19,155 nt of DNA from assembly GCA_041628815.1 (NCBI GenBank), contig JBFKOL010000044.1:1-19155 (forward strand), written 5' to 3'. Under the pieces are notes generated by a model. That model did no database searches. It was not told the origin of the DNA and saw only the letters and a list, made by a program, of their open reading frames with translations. The DNA comes from JBFKOL01 sp041628815 (GTDB taxonomy: Bacteria > Bacteroidota > Bacteroidia > Chitinophagales > Saprospiraceae). Positions 16,093 through 19,155 of this stretch are shown here, in pieces (within the stretch, counting starts at the first letter, position 1; each line of letters opens with the position of its first letter). The translations under genes and the position numbers were made by a program.

Positions 16093-16527
16093 TTAAGATA
16101 CCAGGTTTTCAGCTGTTCGTTTTAGTTGATCGATTACCGATTTCCATGCGGAAACAGAGTCATTATATCGTTTTTCGCCATTGGCAACTTTACTGAAATC
16201 TCCCTGGATGATCTCTAACCTCGTGCCTTCTGTTGTTGATTTGAGAATATAGGTAGTCTGAAGGTAATTTTCTTCTTTGTCGTCATAACCCGCGTTGGGA
16301 TCAAAGACAGTGAAAGCAAGTACGCTGGGTGGGTCATAAGCCCTAACCTTACCTTTGACGTAGGTCACCCCATCAGAGGCACCTTTCCATAATAAAGGAT
16401 CGCCAATTTGCCAGTTGCTAATGGCACGACATCCAAACATGTAATGGATGGTGAGCTCAGGATCGGTCAAGGTACGCCAAACCAAATCAGGGCTGGCTTT
16501 GATCTCAGCAAATTCGCGTATGATCAT
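16093..16527 (-). CDS. SRPBCC/AHSA1-family protein
   Basis: The 144-residue protein is a single START-like helix-grip domain. Diagnostic features are REFAEIKASPDLVWRTLTDP near the N-terminus, DPLLWKG, YVKGKVRAYDPPSVLAFT in the middle and the C-terminal amphipathic helix SAWKSVIDQLKRTAENL. The fold holds a hydrophobic ligand pocket. The name refers to homology to the Hsp90 activator Aha1, but stand-alone bacterial members are generally of unknown ligand. It lies downstream of the S10 peptidase gene on the same strand with a 112-bp gap, so it may have its own promoter. Confidence 0.9.
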   Translation of the reverse strand: MIIREFAEIKASPDLVWRTLTDPELTIHYMFGCRAISNWQIGDPLLWKGASDGVTYVKGKVRAYDPPSVLAFTVFDPNAGYDDKEENYLQTTYILKSTTEGTRLEIIQGDFSKVANGEKRYNDSVSAWKSVIDQLKRTAENLVS

Positions 16528-16639
16528 GGATTGAATATTCGAATGGAGTGACTGGCTTTGAAACTACTAAAAAATAAATCGACAAGCAAGAATGGCCTTC
16601 TTCCAAATGTTAGTGAATGTATGTCAAGACCTAATGCAA

Positions 16640-18151
16640 TCATGGTCCTTCTTTCCTGGTCAGGCAATAAGCGATGAATTCTGCCAAATCTGATTTAAAA
16701 GCTTCGAGTGAAGGTTGATGCGTGTACATCATATGTCCAGCCTCGTAATATTTCATAATGATATTTTCCATGCGCTCCGGGGGAAGACCCAAGTGTTGAA
16801 TACTGTGTTCTACACCATAAAACACTGTTGCAAGATCGTAATATCCGTTCATGATCAACACCTTCATATGGGGATCTTTGGTTAGAGTCTCAGCCATATC
16901 TATACCCGTATTGATGGCGGCCTGGGTATTCCAGCGCATATTGCCCTGGTGCTTCCAGTCCCATGAAAAGCCTTCTCTTCGGCCTGCAGTAATACTGTAG
17001 TTGTGGCTCTTTTTTACACCAAGATCCCGGTAGAGATAATCAAGGAATCCAGTAATATAAGCCGGTGAAATAGCCGCACTTTGTGGATCATAACTGGCAA
17101 ACTGGCTGATACCATCCTGATTCAGGCCGGTCCACCGTGAATCGAGTCTTCCCACAGTGCGCCTTTCTTCCCTGAATAGTTCCTGGAAAAATTCACTGTT
17201 GGTTATGCGCAAATCCGCCTGGGTCCAAAATTGTTTTGACACACCCGAATAAGTTTCCAATTGCTGGGCAACTTTTTTCTTTTCTTCGTCCGAAAGACGA
17301 CTGCCTTTGTATAGGGCAGGCATATAAGTTTCCTCGGTAAAGGTTCTTACTTCATCCAGAAATGATTCAAGACTTTCTTCCCCTTTATTGATCTTGTCGT
17401 GGTACCAGGCTGTAGCGCAATAGGTGGGGAAATGTGCCAGGTAAGGCAAGTCGTCATTGGGTGGAAATATCAGTGTCCGCAAATCAAAAACAGCAGACAC
17501 CATGATTACGCCGTTAAGGGCAATCCCACGGTCAAAAAGGTATTTCATAACACCGGCGTTCCTGAAAGTACCATAGCTCTCACCTAAAAGGAACTTCGGT
17601 GCATTCATTCTTTCATATTCGATCAAAAACTGGGTAATGAACAATCCAATGCTGCGAATGTCCTGGTCGACGCCCCAGAAGTCTTTGAAATCTGCCTCTC
17701 CTATAGGTACACTCAATCCTGTACCTACCGGATCGATCATGACAAGATCTGACACATCCAGGATAGAATAAGCGTTGTTTTCAAGCAGGTATGGGGCTGC
17801 AGGGGTGTAGTCGGGATCATTGACTACGATGCGCTTAGGGCCCAAAACACCCATATGCAACCAGAAGGAAGAAGACCCGGGACCTCCGTTGTAGGCAAAC
17901 ATTATGGGTCTATCTGAGGGACCGTCTTTAAGCCTGTAATAGGTAAATCCGAATAGGGCAATGGGTTCGTTGTTCTCATCTCGTAGCTGAAGGGTGCCAG
18001 CCCTGGTATCCAGTTCGAGTGTTTTACCATTTATTACGACCTTTTGACTGGTTTCTGCTACTTCAGCCATCGGATATTCCGATTCCACCTCCTGTGAAGA
18101 TGTAGGAATGGACCCAACAAGAATTAATATTCCGAATAGTAAGTATTTCAT
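16640..18151 (-). CDS. Secreted S10-family serine carboxypeptidase-like peptidase
   Basis: From ATG 18151 the protein is 503 residues; a GTG one codon upstream is also open. An N-terminal signal peptide (about 1-20, ILILVGSIPTSSQ) sends it to the periplasm or outside. The alpha/beta-hydrolase core carries the oxyanion-side motif YNGGPGSSSFWLH (88-100), the nucleophile S192 in GESYGT, D439 in LIMNGYYDLAT and H473 in EAGHMMYTH, a complete S10 catalytic triad. It should remove C-terminal residues from peptides. It sits 56 nt after the DUF5916 gene on the same strand, so the two may share a transcript. Confidence 0.94.
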   Translation of the reverse strand: MKYLLFGILILVGSIPTSSQEVESEYPMAEVAETSQKVVINGKTLELDTRAGTLQLRDENNEPIALFGFTYYRLKDGPSDRPIMFAYNGGPGSSSFWLHMGVLGPKRIVVNDPDYTPAAPYLLENNAYSILDVSDLVMIDPVGTGLSVPIGEADFKDFWGVDQDIRSIGLFITQFLIEYERMNAPKFLLGESYGTFRNAGVMKYLFDRGIALNGVIMVSAVFDLRTLIFPPNDDLPYLAHFPTYCATAWYHDKINKGEESLESFLDEVRTFTEETYMPALYKGSRLSDEEKKKVAQQLETYSGVSKQFWTQADLRITNSEFFQELFREERRTVGRLDSRWTGLNQDGISQFASYDPQSAAISPAYITGFLDYLYRDLGVKKSHNYSITAGRREGFSWDWKHQGNMRWNTQAAINTGIDMAETLTKDPHMKVLIMNGYYDLATVFYGVEHSIQHLGLPPERMENIIMKYYEAGHMMYTHQPSLEAFKSDLAEFIAYCLTRKEGP

Positions 18152-18207
18152 CACGGCGATTATTGATCGGGTGTTAAGTTAATTTGATTCCAATATAAGA
18201 GTCATAA

Positions 18208-19155
18208 TTAAAATCTATGGGTGTATACCGCCTTCATGGTTACAGCATTGTTCAGGGTCCTGAATCGGTCAAGGTAATTTTCCCAATCTTGGTTGTAAAC
18301 CAGAAAAATCTCATTGCCTGGTTGCAAGATCCAACGAAACCGGTTATTCATTCCAATTGATTTGCTCAGGTTGTCATATTGTATGAAAGATGAAAAAGAC
18401 ACAAATGGCGTCAAGTCAAAACTGGCATTGAGCCTAAGAATGTCGGTAGAAAAACTTCCTTCATCGAGTTCAACATCGTTGCGAACAAATGTTGCTGTTA
18501 GGTTGATTCCATTCACTGGTCTGCCTGTAACAGAGACTCCAATCTGCTTTCTACTACCTGACCAGAATCCACCCAGATCAAGATCAATTCGTCCGGATAC
18601 AGGTCTGAAAGGAGCACTTTGTAACTCAAGGCTAATACCCCAATTTACATATTCATCTGTGGGTATCACGATGGTATTGTCACGCAGGATGTCAAAATCT
18701 TCAGTAAGGCGCTCATATTCGCGGGAAATTGAAAATTCAATTGATTCGGATGACTCAAAAGTTACCTCGAATAATTCAAAACGAATTTCCTGTGTTAGCA
18801 AAGTCCAGTCCATATCCATTAGGTGTTCAAAGCGCAATCCCACATCAATATCCCTAATAATAGGGCTCTTCTCAAACAACGGATTGAATCCTAAAGAAGG
18901 TTGAAACCTGCGAAACCCTACACGTGGGTGAAATCCTACCGCCGGATCAAAAGCTGTCCCGAATTCTCGGTAAGAAGCGTGACCTGACCAGGGTTGATTA
19001 GGGAAGTTGATCCGGACACCCCTGGTAGTTCGGTCCCACATAGTGGAGTTGTGTGCAGGACTTGACGCGTTGTGATAGACAAAGAAAGCCTGGAATTGGA
19101 GAATTTGATTCCCCAGGAATCTGGATGTGTTCAACTCCAGATCTGCACCTAAGGT
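18208..19155 (-). CDS. DUF5916-type outer-membrane protein, C-terminal part (partial)
   Basis: The frame is open to the right edge, so this is the C-terminal 315 residues of a longer gene. The TTG near 19134 is internal, because the upstream codons (TLGADLELNTSRFLGNQ across it) continue the same pattern. The sequence is rich in alternating aromatic/hydrophobic strands and polar turns and ends in TMKAVYTHRF, a C-terminal Phe typical of outer-membrane beta-barrels. Motifs such as NSTMWDRTTRGVRI and FHPRVGFRRFQPSLGFNPLF fit the DUF5916 family, which normally has an N-terminal carbohydrate-binding family 9-like domain; that part is outside the window. Substrate unknown. Confidence 0.82.
   Translation of the reverse strand, partial: TLGADLELNTSRFLGNQILQFQAFFVYHNASSPAHNSTMWDRTTRGVRINFPNQPWSGHASYREFGTAFDPAVGFHPRVGFRRFQPSLGFNPLFEKSPIIRDIDVGLRFEHLMDMDWTLLTQEIRFELFEVTFESSESIEFSISREYERLTEDFDILRDNTIVIPTDEYVNWGISLELQSAPFRPVSGRIDLDLGGFWSGSRKQIGVSVTGRPVNGINLTATFVRNDVELDEGSFSTDILRLNASFDLTPFVSFSSFIQYDNLSKSIGMNNRFRWILQPGNEIFLVYNQDWENYLDRFRTLNNAVTMKAVYTHRF

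Noticed and set aside
18314..18904. Plus-strand open frame of 196 codons over the DUF5916 gene
   Set aside because: Antisense to a convincing outer-membrane barrel sequence; composition is Ser/Arg-rich shadow, no motif.
1..19155. Mobile element, CRISPR array, tRNA/rRNA or defence system
   Set aside because: No transposase, integrase, repeat array, terminal inverted repeats, nuclease/helicase set or RNA gene signature was seen on either strand.

Overview
The window most likely comes from a Bacteroidota chromosome, possibly a marine or free-living Saprospiria- or Cytophagia-like lineage. The evidence is the gene set: lipoproteins with N-terminal Cys, a DUF5916-type outer-membrane protein, PVC/Bacteroidota-type heme-binding 'membrane-bound dehydrogenase' modules, a DUF2853 domain, and ECF sigma plus small membrane-partner pairs. 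Most starts have weak Shine-Dalgarno sequences and AT-rich leaders. I see no tRNA, rRNA, CRISPR array, transposase, integrase, phage gene or plasmid gene. The region reads as ordinary accessory/metabolic chromosome.

Layout. Position 41-1489 (minus) is a secreted von Willebrand A protein with three tandem beta repeats. It is divergent from a Kelch-propeller lipoprotein (1647-2693, plus). From about 15 kb down to 2.7 kb every gene lies on the minus strand, in this transcription order: a DUF2853-DUF697 fusion (14989-14108), a Gfo/Idh/MocA oxidoreductase (13928-12804), a bestrophin-like anion channel (12700-11714), a 1304-residue lipoprotein fusing DUF6807 (PmoA-like), a dehydrogenase-type beta-propeller, HEAT-like repeats and a c-type heme domain (11482-7568), a glutathione peroxidase (7420-6920), an ECF sigma factor (6795-6313) with a tightly coupled four-helix membrane protein (6306-5707), a CIA30-domain protein (5638-5123), an intradiol-dioxygenase-like lipoprotein (5053-4235) and a class C beta-lactamase-fold serine hydrolase lipoprotein (4175-2712). 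On the right are a tandem universal stress protein (15242-16072, plus), an AHSA1/SRPBCC protein (16527-16093, minus), an S10 serine carboxypeptidase-like exopeptidase (18151-16640, minus) and the 3' end of a DUF5916 outer-membrane barrel gene that runs off the right edge.

How the genes may work together (inference). Much of the content is cell-envelope or periplasmic: four predicted lipoproteins, two secreted proteins, one outer-membrane barrel and two or three inner-membrane proteins. The Gfo/Idh/MocA oxidoreductase and the DUF6807-propeller-HEAT-cytochrome fusion are families that recur together in sugar and polyol oxidation loci of Planctomycetes and Bacteroidota, so a respiratory-linked oxidation of a carbohydrate-like substrate is plausible. 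Gpx, the ECF pair and the universal stress protein give a stress-response flavour. Gaps of 60-230 bp between most genes argue against one long operon; only sigma/anti-sigma (6 nt) is clearly coupled. The parts most worth a second look are the four-module cytochrome fusion, the DUF2853-DUF697 fusion, the lipoprotein with a complete intradiol-dioxygenase iron-ligand pattern, and a symmetric-element cluster in the 68-bp gap at 5639-5706. No single stretch is clearly a new defence or mobile system. There is no gene-free stretch over 300 bases once starts are trimmed.
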